A DNA stretch of 64,000 nucleotides from Arachis hypogaea (Eukaryota > Streptophyta > Magnoliopsida > Fabales > Fabaceae). The position numbers were made by a program, and so were the translations under genes. The DNA is taken from the NCBI RefSeq assembly GCF_003086295.3, contig NC_092043.1, forward strand, positions 50,434,598 through 50,498,597. Reading direction: 5' to 3'. The notes beneath the pieces were generated by a model. It searched no databases and was not told where the DNA came from. It saw only the letters and a program-made list of their open reading frames with translations. Of the stretch, positions 39,551-51,644 are shown piece after piece (position 1 is the first letter of the stretch; each line of letters begins with the position of its first letter).

Positions 39551-40108
39551 TTAACTGTTAATGTCCTGGCCCAATAATAAAGGCTCAGGTCCAAAAGAAA
39601 GGCTTAGTCCAAAGGATTAGGCTTAGTCCAAAGGATTGACCTTTGCTCCGCACCGACCTTCGTGCTAAGAAGTCGGTGTCGACTACGATTTGTCCTAAAG
39701 AAGTCGGGCACAAGATTAGCTGGCAGATAAACACTCATTCAAATGAGTAACCGCCCCTAAAATCTCTCTAACCGCTTCATCAAGCCATATCTTAACCTCC
39801 CTAAGATAATGGGACGGTTAACACCCTAAAGATGTGGCACTACTCCAACGGTGGTTATTGGCTCACCACTATAAATACACTGACACCCCTCAGGTATCTC
39901 TAAGTCCAATACTCTCTAGACCTGCTCACACTCTTGCTAACTTAGGCATCGGAGTGTCTTTGCAGGTACCACCCCCCTCTCCTCGCACAAACAAGTCAGA
40001 CGGAGCCTCCCGAGTTGCAGATCCATTCGGACTCCTCCTCCTTCATACATTTGGACCAGCCAACGCCATCCATTCTATTAACATCCGGTTACCCACCGTA
40101 ACATTAAC
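39551..40108 (+). mobile_element. Solo LTR of a Ty3-gypsy type element
   Basis: 548-bp sequence 39556-40103 begins TGTTAATG and ends CCGTAACA (TG...CA, with TGTTA/TAACA inverted termini) and is flanked by TTAAC on both sides (39551-39555 and 40104-40108), a 5-bp target duplication. A CTATAAATAC promoter-like word lies at about 39870. No internal region or second LTR follows, so it is a solo LTR left by LTR-LTR recombination. Confidence 0.88.
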
Positions 40109-40339
40109 CATACTGAGAACTCCCGGTTCTCATCCTATATACGATATTGTGATTTTTCAGATGCAAGTAGAGATGTATTTTGATGAGCGTCTGGAATTTT
40201 CTCTACAAGCGAAGTTGGTTATTCTGGGATTACTGTATTTAGTATTATGCTTTATATATACGTATATAGATTCTCCACCCTTGTATTTTGTATTTTGCCC
40301 CTCTTAGAGGTTGACTTGAAAAAACAGGTGTTTTGTCTT

Positions 40340-42640
40340 ATGATTGAGGTTACTCTTTTGGGTTATATATACGTATATGTATATATTTACTTTGGCCGAG
40401 GTGGTTTCTACAGATGCCATTGTGTACTTCCTCCAAGACTTCTTCGATTCTACCAGTCGGGACATATTTCAGTAAAGGTGCAGATACTCCCCTTCTGTAG
40501 AGGACGTTTTGTACCAAGGTATAGTTCTGAACTTCCCTCTGAATTTTTCTGGCTTCCTTTGGTTCCTCGGGAAGGATGCCAAATTTTAAGTATTCGATAA
40601 AGGGAGTCATTCATCCGAGGTTTAAGTTGGAAACAGGTAGAACGTCTGACTTACTATTTGACTTGATAACAGAGGGCTCTTTGAGGGTTTCTTGTATAAG
40701 GCTTTTGTTGTTTTTCCCAGGTTTGGTACTCGCCAGTTTGGAAAGGGCATCTGCTCGGCTATTGAATTTTCGAGTTATATGTCGGACTTCGGTGTCACTA
40801 AATTGTTGCAGGTGCTCAAGAGTTTTCTCTAAGTATCTCTTTATATTAGGATCTTTCGCTTGGTATTCTCCATTTATTTGTAAAGTTACTATCTAGGAGT
40901 CACTGAATATTACTACGTTGGTTGCTCCTACTTCTTTGGCAAGTTTTAGTCCTGCAATCAGGACTTTATACTCGGCCTGGTTGTTGGAAGCGAAAAACTC
41001 AAATTTTAAAGAAACTTCTATTTGAGTTCTTTTTTACTGACTAGTATTATGCCTACTCCACTTCCGATCTTATTGGAAGATCCATCTACATAGAGTTCCC
41101 AGATCGTGGAGGTCTCAATCTGATCTCCCGTATACTCTGCGACAAAGTTGGTGAGGCACTAAGATTTGATGGTTGTCCGAGTTTCGTATCTCAGGTCAAA
41201 CTTAGATAGCTCTATGTCCCATTGCACCATTCGACCTGCTATGTTGGTCTTTTGGAGTATCTGCTTCATGGGTTGATTTGTCCGAACCTTTATGGCGTGT
41301 GCCTGAAAATAAGGTCGGAGTCTCCTATATGCCACGATTAAGGCATATGCAACTTTTTCTATTTCTTGATACCTTAAATCTAGCCCTTGTAAGACTTTGC
41401 TAGTGAAATAAATGGGATGCTGACCAACCTCATCTTCTCGTATCAATGCTGACGCTACTGTCTTCTCAGCGACAGATAGTTACAACACCAGTTCTTCTCC
41501 TACTTGTGGCTGGGTGAGGATGGGTGGTTCACTTAAGAATTTCTTAAACTCTTGAAAGGCCTATTCGCATTCAGAGGTCCAGTCAAATTGGCATCCTTTT
41601 CTAAGTAGTGAAAAGAGTGGCAAGGATCTCAAGGATGAGCCTGCCAAAGATCTGGACAAAGCGACAAGTCGGTCATTCAGCTATTGGACTTCTTTTAAGC
41701 AAGTCGGACTCTTTATTTCTGAGATTTCTCTACACTTGTCGGGGTTAGCCTCAATTCCTCTTTGTGTAAGCATAAATCCTAAGAATTTTTCGGCTTCTAC
41801 TGCAAAGGTGCATTTGGTGGGATTTAGTCGCATTCCAAGCCTCCTTATGGTGTTAAAGACTTGCGAGAGGTCGGACAAGGGATTGATCTCATCTTTGGTC
41901 TTTACCAACATGTTGTTCATCACCCTTTGATATGTAACGCCCGCATTTTTTAATTCAAAAGGCATGACCACGTAGCAGTAGTTCGCTCTAGGCGTGATGA
42001 ACAACGTCTTCTCCTGGTTCGTCTTGTTCATCGAAATTTGATTGTATCCCGAGTAGACATCCATGAATGATAGGTACTAGTATCCTGAAGAAGAAACCAC
42101 CAAAGCATCAATGTTGGCCAGGGGATATGGGTCATTTGGACAAGCTTTGTTTAGGTTGGTATAATCGACGCACATCCTCCATTTTCCATTCTGCTTCTTT
42201 ACCAGTACCACATTTGCCAACCATATCAGATATTTGACCTCCCTGATTAATCCGACTTTGAGTAGGGCTTGAACTTATTTTTCAAGAACTTGAGCTCGCT
42301 CTGGTTCGCGCTAACGACGTCGTTGCTGGATACGTCGAGATCCGGGATAGACCGTCAGCTTATGCGTCATGAGCTCATGGTCTATTCCAGGCATATGAGA
42401 TGCCTTCCAAGCAAAAAGGTTAGAGTTTTCTTGTAGGAGTTTCACGAGATTCTTCTTCAGATCCGTTCTCATATTGACTCTTACGTTGGTATTTTTTCCT
42501 ACTTCTTCCCTGATTTGGACTTCTTCTATCTTTCTCTCGAGTTTTTGAGATAACCATCCATTTATCTTAGGATTTTTGAGATCTCTCTTCTAGAAGTGGG
42601 TGAGAGATATTAGGAGTTAGTTACAACTCCTTTTAGGGGA
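40340..42640 (-). pseudogene. Ty3-gypsy pol remnant, Tat lineage
   Basis: On the minus strand, broken but colinear pol domains: reverse transcriptase from about 42320 (LANVVLVKKQNGKWRMCVDY, then MDVYSGYNQISMN, LGFMLTQRGIEANPDK), its RNase H (IYFTSKVLQGLDLRYQEIEK), then a second RNase H (NQAEYKVLIAGLKLAKEVGA) and the integrase zinc-binding end (VHNGICRNHLG near 40400). Two RNase H domains before integrase mark the Tat (Ogre/Retand-like) lineage. Stops and frameshifts throughout; text after GICRNHLG is unrelated, so the integrase core is lost. Confidence 0.85.
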
Positions 42641-42756
42641 GAGTTATCAACCTATAGCGTTCTTGTCCAACCTCTCAGGAGGTCGGTTATATGGTAAATA
42701 TCACTTGGGCCTTGGTATGTTTTTGGGCCTGGCTGATGCTTTTGGGCCAGGTATGA

Positions 42757-43221
42757 ACAAAAACTTTTGTCGTTTTTGGCGAAATCATGCACCACACAGA
42801 GTAAGACTCTGAAACTCTCTTTTGATCGGAGCCAAATTCTCTCAAATTCCCAAACCCAACATCATAACCTAAAGCAACCACCTTTCTTAGCTCAAATTCC
42901 TCATTCGCTTCATTTTCCGGTCGCCATTTCAGCTTTTAAGTTTTTTGGCGCCACTTTCAGGTACCTCTTTGTTATGATGATCAATGTGCCTTTTCTCTTT
43001 TATGATTTTGATTTTGGTTTTTGTTTATTCTTTTAATCTGTTCTGATACTATCTGATATTAAAAAAAATAATCTACGGACTTTTAATCTATTCTGATACT
43101 ATCTGATATTAAAAAAAATTAATCTATGGATTGTGATTCTATGTTTGGTTTTGTATTATTTTTTTTCGAGTTTTTATTTGTTGTTGTAATAAGAACTGTC
43201 ATTGGGGTTTGTGAAAATTGC
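42757..43221 (+). repeat. Duplicated promoter/5' leader of the J-protein gene (copy A)
   Basis: Matches 47458-47890, about 95 percent by eye: TTTTTGGCGAAA, GATCGGAGCCAAATTCTCTC, TTCCGGTCGCC and GGTACCTC follow in the same order. It includes an extra tandem copy of a roughly 47-bp stretch at about 43031-43128. Similarity stops at GAAAATTGCAA (43221), before any coding exon, so this copy has a leader but no gene body. Confidence 0.85.
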
Positions 43222-43320
43222 AAAAGCTAATACAGAATCTAATACGGTATAAGGACTCAATCGAAAAGAAAAAAGTATATGGACTTAATTGGAAATTCAG
43301 TAAAACTATAGGGATTGACA
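43222..43320. mobile_element. Half of a MITE at the duplication junction
   Basis: Reverse-complement text (CTCTGTCAATCCCTATAGTT, then TTGAGTCCTTATACC) resembles the arm of the full MITE at 47026-47375. It lies exactly between the end of copy A and the start of copy B. Confidence 0.5.
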
Positions 43321-43827
43321 GAGTAAAAATAATTATCTTTTACATTGACTACGTGAATAATTATCCAAAAAAATGAATGTAATTGTACAATTATATAAAA
43401 TACTTTACACTATCAATGTATCAAAATTAAACTCTTTATAAAAGCTCTATAATAATCTAATTTGATTGGCCATGTTGATTGTCTAAATTTATAGTGTAAT
43501 GTTGTTATTTATATACCATGTGTGATCTAATCGAATTTAGTAGACATTAGTAGATTACATTAATTTATTATGACGATAATAATGTTATAATTAGTAAAGA
43601 AATATCAGTAAAATATTGTGTCTTTCCAAATAAATTTTTTATTCACATAGTTAGACTTTTTGAAAGAGTGATATTTGATTAAACATAACAAATGTATTTT
43701 ATTCTTATGGTGCCTTATGCTAAATTGTTGTAGGGTACATTGATTTGACAATATGTTGCATTCAACTCATTAAATCATGATAGGATGTAAAAATTTATCA
43801 CTTTAAACTCAAAACCCTATTAAATTG

Positions 43828-43969
43828 GGTGAAAACTCAGGTGAAATCGACTTTATATGAAGTTGATATCTGAGAACCGTTAAATAAAAATTTAGTTATA
43901 TCAGTCAAATCAACTAACAACTCTCAAATATCAACTTCACGTGAAATCGACTTTACTTGAATTTCTACC
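43828..43969. mobile_element. 142-bp palindromic MITE (family P), copy 1
   Basis: Starts GGTGAAAACTCAGGTGAAAT and ends in the inverted form ACTTGAATTTCTACC; the centre has AGTCAAATCAACTAA-like text. Same family as 55382-55524 and 55721-55862. Confidence 0.85.
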
Positions 43970-44262
43970 ACTAAATCATGATAATACAATTTACGTATAA
44001 ATGATAAAATATTTTATCCTATTATGAATTACATAAAAAAAACAAATAAATAAATAAAATTAATTTAGAATAATCGTATAATATTAATTTTTAAATAATT
44101 TATTTACGTAAAAATCCCTTATGCCATAAAATAGAGATATTTTATATGTTGTTATATTTATTTTATTTTAAATAAGTTTATATATGTTCTTATTATTATT
44201 TTGCAACGGTTTTTAAATACGACCTAAAACTTGAATAGTATGTAATAATCAAGTAATGTTTG

Positions 44263-44383
44263 TTATTGTTTTTTTTTTTTATTAAAGATAGGATTGAGAT
44301 TCGAACTCGCTACCTCTAAATAAGTATGAAGAGATTATACCATTTGAACTATAGTTTATTGGCAGTAATAATCTTTATTGTTT
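44263..44383 (-). mobile_element. Short tRNA-type SINE (family S), copy 1
   Basis: Body about 44272-44374. On the minus strand: AGTTCAAATGGTATAATC (A box), GCGAGTTCGAATCTC (B box), then a poly-A tail. TTATTGTTT flanks both sides (44263-44271 and 44375-44383). Its size, just over 100 bp, and 3' A tail fit a tRNA-derived retroposon. Second copy at 58499-58584. Confidence 0.82.
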
Positions 44384-45516
44384 GAAACTAAAAAAAAAGA
44401 AAGAAATTTATTTTGGTCATTATCTTTCTTGTCATTATTATTTGTGAATCTAATAAACATTTATGCTATGAAACGTGTTATATTTTATTACTTTTTAAAA
44501 TACACTTTGAAGGGATACCTTGAAATAATATCCTTCAAATATAGTGAGGAATAAAAGACTTAATATTCTTAGAATACATTATATTTAATAAGTATTTTAG
44601 GAGCAAATATAACCACTTATTCAGTTATTCTCAAACTTTATTATAAGTTTAAATAATAACGTGAATTAATTTAATAACAATATTACATAATCAATAAATA
44701 TTATTATTTTTTATTAATATTTAATCAATAATAATTTACACATAAAAAATATATAATTTATTAAAATTTTATATATATAAATTAATACAATTTATATCAT
44801 ATTTTTTAGAATTTATATATAAATTAATAAAATTTATTTACTAAAAATAATTTTAATATTTATACTGACTAAATAATAACTAAAAATTACTGTCCCAAAA
44901 TTTTTTTATAATTTAATAATAGTATCTTTGTAAGATGGCATAGTCTTAAGAGTTGGATACTGTAAATCATAGCCTCCAATTTTGGTCGGATATTGATTTG
45001 TGATCCTAATCATACTTGGTAATAGAACTCTCATAATCCAATGATTTATTTAAGGAAACATTAATCATATATATCTGCATTTAAGAAAAAACAAAATTGA
45101 GGTCATCACCATAAATTGGTTAAGAAATTAAAATGTATGGATCTGTACTAAATAGTTTTTTTTTTAAAAAAAAAAATAGGAATGCATTTTCTTTAGCATA
45201 CCCCGGCCCATAAATAATATATTTTTTTTTGTCCTTATACGAGTTAGTTACTTCATTGAAGCACCGTTTCACAAACACAACGTTTCACACGCAAGGCTTC
45301 GTTTGAACACAAGAATAATAATAATAATACTCAGAAGAGTTGCACACACAATTTTCAAATATTTATTTTTTATCACTAATAATTAGTTTACAAAAGGATA
45401 AAATTAACAAAAATATCCATACGATAAACTGACCAAGTTCTTCGAATGAAAAATGATAACTCTGCTACACTTTTAGTAGGCCATAATGATATTACCCTTA
45501 GTTATTATAATACATC

Positions 45517-45612
45517 TTCTAAAATAATTTAATATCATCAACATTATTAAATGGTAGTATATATATATATACTACCATTTAATAATGTTGATGATATTAA
45601 ATTATTTTAGAA
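45517..45612. repeat. Perfect 96-bp palindrome
   Basis: Two 48-base arms with no spacer and no mismatch, centred between 45564 and 45565 in an AT run. In copy A the matching place (about 39264-39310) has only the left arm, so the palindrome arose after the duplication. Confidence 0.95.
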
Positions 45613-46104
45613 TATGTGTGTATGTATTCACATTGTTAGTGTAACAGAGACAATTAATTATATATTGACATATCGACAAAAATAATTAATTTTTTAAATT
45701 TATTATTTAAAAAATTATCTAAACACATAAATTTAATGAATGATCATGTAAAATTCTTTACATTAAAATAGATACAATATTTGTTTCATAATGTATTTAA
45801 TAAATAATGAAATAATATCTTACTGACTTATTACTTGGTAGACAAACATATAAATGAGGACGCATTACCATTATTACTGCCGTTGTTATTTATTGAATTT
45901 TGTTTTGATAACAAAAGTTAAAATATTTAATTTTATGTTGTCACCTAATTAAATTCATTTTTACTTGGTAGACAAACATATACTATTATTTTGGCTTTAA
46001 AAATATTTAAGTTTTTTCTTTTATAGAATAACCTTAAAAAAAGAAATGATATTTTTATCTTTTAAAGATGATTTCATATAGATAAAAGAAAGAGATATAA
46101 ATAA

Positions 46105-46645
46105 TAATATATTTAGGCCAAATCTTAATTTGGTCTCTAACATTTTAAACGTGATATTTTAGTCTCAAAAACTTTTAAATATTCTATTTCAATTCCAAAA
46201 AAGTTTTAAGTAAGTTTAATATTGTCTTATCATTAAATTTATCACAAATAATTTGCATATTAAAGAATCAATAGCATTTGATTTTAGTATATAAGTAAAA
46301 TCGATCCACTAATAATCACTAATATAAAAAATTTTCTTTTAATTTTGAAGTGTTGATGATTAATTGTTAGAATTTGGAGTTTTATATAAAAAGAAAAATT
46401 GAGGAGAAGTGTTACAAGAAAATTTTGGTTATATTTTTCTAACACATTAAAGAAGATATGACTTAACTAGCAACATTATTAATATTCACGTCACTTATTC
46501 TATTAATTATCAGTACCAAATTTAACTGTAAAATAATATTGAACATGTTTAAAATTTTTTGAGATAGAAATAGGACGTTTGAAATATTATGAACCAAATT
46601 AAAATTTGGTCCAAATTGTTAGAGACAAAAATAATATTTTACCTT
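46105..46645. mobile_element. MITE family L, copy 1
   Basis: Inverted ends CCAAATCTTAATTTGGTC and AAATTAAAATTTGGTCC, with shared inner text (ATTAAAGAATCAATAGCATT, AAGATATGACTTAACTAGC). Other copies lie within 53815-54330 and 62960-63520. Confidence 0.75.
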
Positions 46646-47025
46646 TAAAATTTCTACCAATAATAACCTTAAAAATTTATTTAATACATTTATACTAACA
46701 CCAAATTAAATCATTTATTTGTAGTTTTACTAAATTTATAATTGAGTTCTTATTTTTTTTGAATTGGATCTCTATACTATTTTTAGTTTTGTAATTAGAT
46801 CATTGTCAATATAAAAAATATTAAAATTCAAAAAATATTTCTCTACAAATTAAAAGTATTCACAATTATATATTTTTTGAGAAGAATATTCAATCAATTT
46901 AAACGTTTTTTATAATAAAATAATTTAATTATAAAATTAAAATAATATAAAAATTTAATTAAAAATATATATATAAAAATTTGTTAAAAGTATCGAAAGA
47001 ATAGATTAACCAAATTTTTATTTAG

Positions 47026-47375
47026 GTTTAATTACTCTATCAGTCATTATAATTTTATTGAATTTTTAATTAATTTTTTATTTATTTATTTATTTTTGAT
47101 TGAGTCTCTATACCGTATTATTAAATTTTATAATTAAATTTATGTTATGATAAAAATGTTGAAATTAATAGAATATTTTATTAAATAAAATAAATATGTT
47201 TGATACTTAATTGAATATTTTATATAATTAAATAGAATATTTTGTTAATTTTATTTTTTTTTACGATAAGAACCTAATTATAAAATCTGATAAATATAAA
47301 TACTAATTTAAAAAAAATATAGAAAACTAGTTAAATATTCGATGAAATTATAGAGAGTGAGAGAGTAATTAAACT
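47026..47375. mobile_element. MITE upstream of the J-protein gene
   Basis: Starts GTTTAATTACTCTATCAGTC and ends GAGAGAGTAATTAAAC, with ATTATAATTTTAT / GAAATTATAGAG mirrored inside, about 350 bp. It lies about 90 bp upstream of the conserved leader region. One arm is repeated at 43222-43320. Confidence 0.7.
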
Positions 47376-47457
47376 CTCCATTTAATAGCATATTTATGAT
47401 GATTGGTTTTACATAAGAAATTTGTGTAGCATCAATGTGATGAGAAAACATTATAAA

Positions 47458-49221
47458 ACCTTTCGTCCTTTTTGGCGAAACCATGCACCGCACAGAGTAA
47501 GCTCTCAAACTCTCTTTTGATCGGAGCCAAATTCTCTCAAATTCCCAAACCCAACATCATAACCTAAAGCAACCACCTTTATCAGCTCAAATTCCTCATT
47601 CGCTTCATTTTCCGGTCGCCGTTTCAGCTTCTGAGTTTTTTGGCGCCACTTTCAGGTACCTCGTTGTTATGATCATCAATGTGCCTTTTCTCTTTTCTGA
47701 TTTTGATTTTGGTTTTTGTTTGTTCTTTTAATCTCTTCTGATACCACCTGATACTAAACAAAAATCAGAAAAAAATAAATATTAAATTATGGATTGTGAT
47801 TCTGTGTTTGGTTTTGTACTATTTTCTATTTTCCGAGTTTTTATTTTTTATTGTAACAGGAACCGCCATTGGGGTTTGCGGAAATTGCAATGTTCGTGAT
47901 TCTCAGTGTTCATGTGTGCTAACGGTATCAGCGCTGCTGTGGAGAATTAAGAACCTTAATTCCTATGCTTGTAAGTATGAACAATATTGAATTTTGTTTT
48001 ATTTTTGTTGTTCTTTGGTTGTTGTTGTTGTTGATTGTTCATTTGAAGGGTTGTTTGGGTGAGTTTATCTGTTCTGAAAAATCTGGAAGAAAAATTACAT
48101 GTGTTTTGTAGTCAGCAAAATTTTGAATTTGGTTTTTGTTGTTCATATCTTTTCTGTTGTTGTTGTCGTTGTTGGTTGTTCATTTGAAGGGGTAACTGAG
48201 TGATGAATTTGTGTGTCTTTCTGAAAGGGATGGACAATTAGGAACCCTACTTTATGTTTTTGAAAGTACAATTTTTTTGTTATTTTTTTTATTTTGTTTT
48301 CTGGCTTTCATTGTTCATTCCTTTTTGTTGGCAATTGTTCTTGCATGAGCCACAGATTTTATGTTTCTTGAGAAAAAGGAAAAAAAAAAAAGCATTAGAC
48401 AAGTTTTTCTATGTTTTGAATTTGTGCCTTTCATTTTTGGTTACCATTGCCTGTTCATTTGTAGGGTGCATGAGCAATGAATTAATATTTTTTGAAAGCC
48501 TTTCTTTTGAGTTATTAATTTTATTCTAAGCTCTTGTTGTTCCTTGTGATTGTTGGTAAAGTATTTGCATTTGAATAGCTCCATGGGCAAGAATTTAGTT
48601 ATAAGAGAAGCATGCTCTGTTTTGATGCCCTAACATTGAGAAAAGGGATTGAAATTACAGTTGGTCTTGGTATGTTTAGAAATTGTGTTGTGGTATCCCA
48701 TTCTCCTTGCAATTTTGTTGGGGGAAGGATTAAGATTTTCCCTGGATTGTGGTTGGGGAAGTATTAATAGACTTAAAATGCTAAAATATGTTGGAAAAAA
48801 CTTTTAATCATGAAATTTATATGCTTCTTTGAGCATTTCAGTACTTAATTACATGTGTTCAATTTGTGGTTATTTAGGTAACATTTTGGTATGGATTGAA
48901 GTAAGGTCTGGATGGAACTCTGTTATTCATTGACTGCTGTTTTTGCTATATCTTAAAAATTGTCATTAAGGAGTGGACATTAAGCATTATTTTGGTTATC
49001 TTAATAAGATTTTGTCATTATTATTGTTTGATTCTTTTTTCCTTCCTTTGTTGGTGACCTAGTTGTGCCATTTTGGATTATTTATAGGGTTTATAAGATA
49101 TTGTAATTGAAGAGAGCAACTTTATACTGCACATTTATGCCAAGCACTAGCAATGCTTGAATATACTGAAGCAAAGATAGAAGAGGAGTTAGTGGCTATT
49201 TAGAGAAATAAACTGCCAAAC
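47458..49221 (+). promoter_or_regulatory. Promoter, 5' leader and leader introns of the J-protein gene
   Basis: 47458-47890 is the conserved leader duplicated at 42757-43221; a GGTACCTC donor at about 47656 and a TAACAG acceptor at about 47860 suggest a leader intron. From 47890 to 49221 there is no open frame of note but several plausible splice sites (for example TTATAG near 49087), so the leader is probably interrupted more than once. Confidence 0.5.
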
Positions 49222-51644
49222 ATGGAATGTAATAAAGATGACGCCATAAAGGCTAAAGAGCTTGCCGAGAAGACGCTACTTGAGAGGGACCTAAGCAGTG
49301 CAAAGATATTTGCAAAGAAGGCGCAAGACATGTATCCTAATCTTGATGGCCTTCGTCAATTGCTGGCCACTATTGAGGTGTATGCTTCGGCTGAAAAAAA
49401 GGTTAATGGTGAAGTTGATTGGTACAGGGTCCTTGGTGTTGAACCAATGGCAGATGATCAAACAATTCGAAGACATTACAGGAAACTGGCTCTTATTCTG
49501 CACCCTGATAAAAATAAATCGGTAGGGGCAGACGGGGCATTTGATCTTATCACACAGGCATGGACTTGTTTGTCTGATAATGCCAAGAGAGTCGAGCATG
49601 ACCAAAAGCGCAACTTCTCTGGCATATATTGTGGGAAACCGTCTGCACCAGCTCGTCAGAGTGGTTTCTTTGGTAACTTAAATGCTGCTAACTGGAAGAA
49701 TAGAGATCAAGGGAGTGCTACACATCAAACTCAAACTACAAGACCTCCCACGTCGATGAACCCGACATTTTGGACCATGTGCTTGTCCTGCAGGACAAAG
49801 TTTGAGTACAATGCTCATTTTGTCAACTGCAGACTTACCTGCGTCAACTGCAACAAGACCTTTGTAGCTTCTGAGGCATCGCCCCCACGTGTATATAGAA
49901 ATGCTTCATCTACTTCAAGCATTTCTCAGATGAACCAAAATAACCTTAACAGAATGGGAGCAAACTGTCATGTTTCAGGAAAGGTACCAATTCCTGCTGT
50001 CAACTCATCATTCGGGTCAGGTTCTCTCTTCATGCCTGGTGGCGTTTCGAGAATGCCGTCATTTTCTGCTGCTGCTGAAACTCCTGGTGTTTTCAAAGTT
50101 CCATCTGATACTTTGAAGAGGGCATGTGAAGCTTCAACACCCGACAATGCCCTTGCTGCTGAGTTTACTGGTGTTGCAGGTTCAACATTTCATTCCTGTT
50201 CATTTGGTTCAAATTCTTCTCTGAAAGGAGATGGGCCAAGGAAAAAAATCCGCATAAGTGAATTCAAAGTAAACAGTGATAGGAAATATACACAAAATGG
50301 GGTAGCTTCTCGACACGAAGGAGTAAGCTTGGCAAACGAACTTGGGTCTGAAAAGTATAATTCTGAAACCGGAAGGATGAGTGCTGCTGGAAACTACAAA
50401 CGTAATGTTTTTTGGGAAATACCACAACAGAAAATGAAGAAGATTCTAATGGAGAAGGCGAGAAAGGAAATTCAGAAAAAGCTTGAAGAATGGAATGTTG
50501 CTTCTGAAACAAGGAATTTGGAAAAGTCAAAGGATGCTGCTACAGAGATCATAGAGAAGGACAAGAAAAAGGCCAAAGATGGCATAGAGAAGGAGAACAA
50601 AAAGATTTCATATGCTGTAAAACCTGTCGTGAAAAATGCTATTCATGGTGCAAAACCTGGTGCACAAGAAATTGTTGCTTCTGATAAAATTGGCAAAAAG
50701 CATATCCCTCCTGCTGATCCAGTTGTGGCTGATTATACAGTCTTGATGAGTGTTCCAGACCCGGACTTCCATGATTTCGACGGGGCCGTATTGAAAATGC
50801 TTTTGGCGCAAACCAGGTGTGGGCTGTTTATGATGAGGACGATGGCATGCCACGCTACTATGCTTTGATTCACGATGTGATCTCAAAGAAACCGTTCAAC
50901 ATGAGAATTAGCTGGCTTAACTCGAAGACAAACGATGAATTGGCTCCAATAAAGTGGGTTAGTTCTGGCTTTCCCAAGACCTCTGGGGATTTCAGAATAA
51001 GCAAGCGTGCTGTCTATAACAGTCTTAACTCCTTTTCGCACAAGGTTCAATGGACGAAAGGTGCAAGAGGAATTGTGCATATATATCCCAAGAAGGGGGA
51101 TGTTTGGGCCTTGTACCGGAACTGGTCTGCTGACTGGAACCAATTTACCAAAGACGAAGTCATTCATAAGTATGACATGGTGGAAGTGCTGGAAGACTAC
51201 AATGAGAAGCAAGGTGTGAATGTTGCTCCGCTTGGTAAAGTTCAGGGTTTCAAGACAGTGTTTTGCCGGAACAGGGATCCAAGGAGAATAAAAAACATTC
51301 CAAAGGCAGAGATGTTTCGCCTCTCGCACCAAGTACCTGCGTACTTGCTCACTGGTCAAGAAGGCCATAATGCTCCTAGAGGCTGCTTGGAGCTTGATCC
51401 AGCCGCCACACCTATGGAACTTCTTCAAGTAGTCACAGAAATACCCGAGCAAGAATCGGTAGATGAATTTCAGAGCAAAGAGAATCCCGGGCGTGATGAG
51501 AAGAGTCGAAAAATTAAGCAAGAAGATTCTGCTCAGGAAATTCCAAGAAAGGAAGGGGCTGAAGCAATTGGAAAGAAAGATGGTAAGCCTGATATTTTGT
51601 ATGTATATAGGAGAAGACATCTAAGGGAAAAGAGAGCAATGTAG
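49222..51644 (+). CDS. J-domain (DnaJ/Hsp40) protein with DUF3444, frameshifted here
   Basis: Co-chaperone type protein expected to stimulate Hsp70 ATPase; the role of the DUF3444 C-terminus is unknown. Coding in one exon. The N-terminal helix pair (DDAIKAKELAEKTL, SAKIFAKKAQDMYP) is typical of this plant group. The J domain is at about residues 66-130 with HPD inside LALILHPDKNKS, then a four-Cys ribbon (MCLSCRTKFEY, LTCVNCNKTF), a long polar linker and a Lys/Glu coil. DUF3444 begins at VPDPDFHDFDG. At about 50785 the frame slips: the upstream frame ends at 50868, while the family sequence (VWAVYDEDDGMPR) continues one frame over to 51644. One missing base in GGGGCC explains it; with it the product would be about 807 residues. 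Either a sequence error or a recent break. Confidence 0.88.

Larger units (their letters stand above)
43320..45722. repeat. Segmental duplication, copy B, left block
   Basis: Partner of 37928-39418, with insertions: a short palindromic MITE at 43828-43969, a SINE at 44272-44374 and rearranged text near 44493-44550. It also contains a perfect palindrome absent from copy A. Confidence 0.85.
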
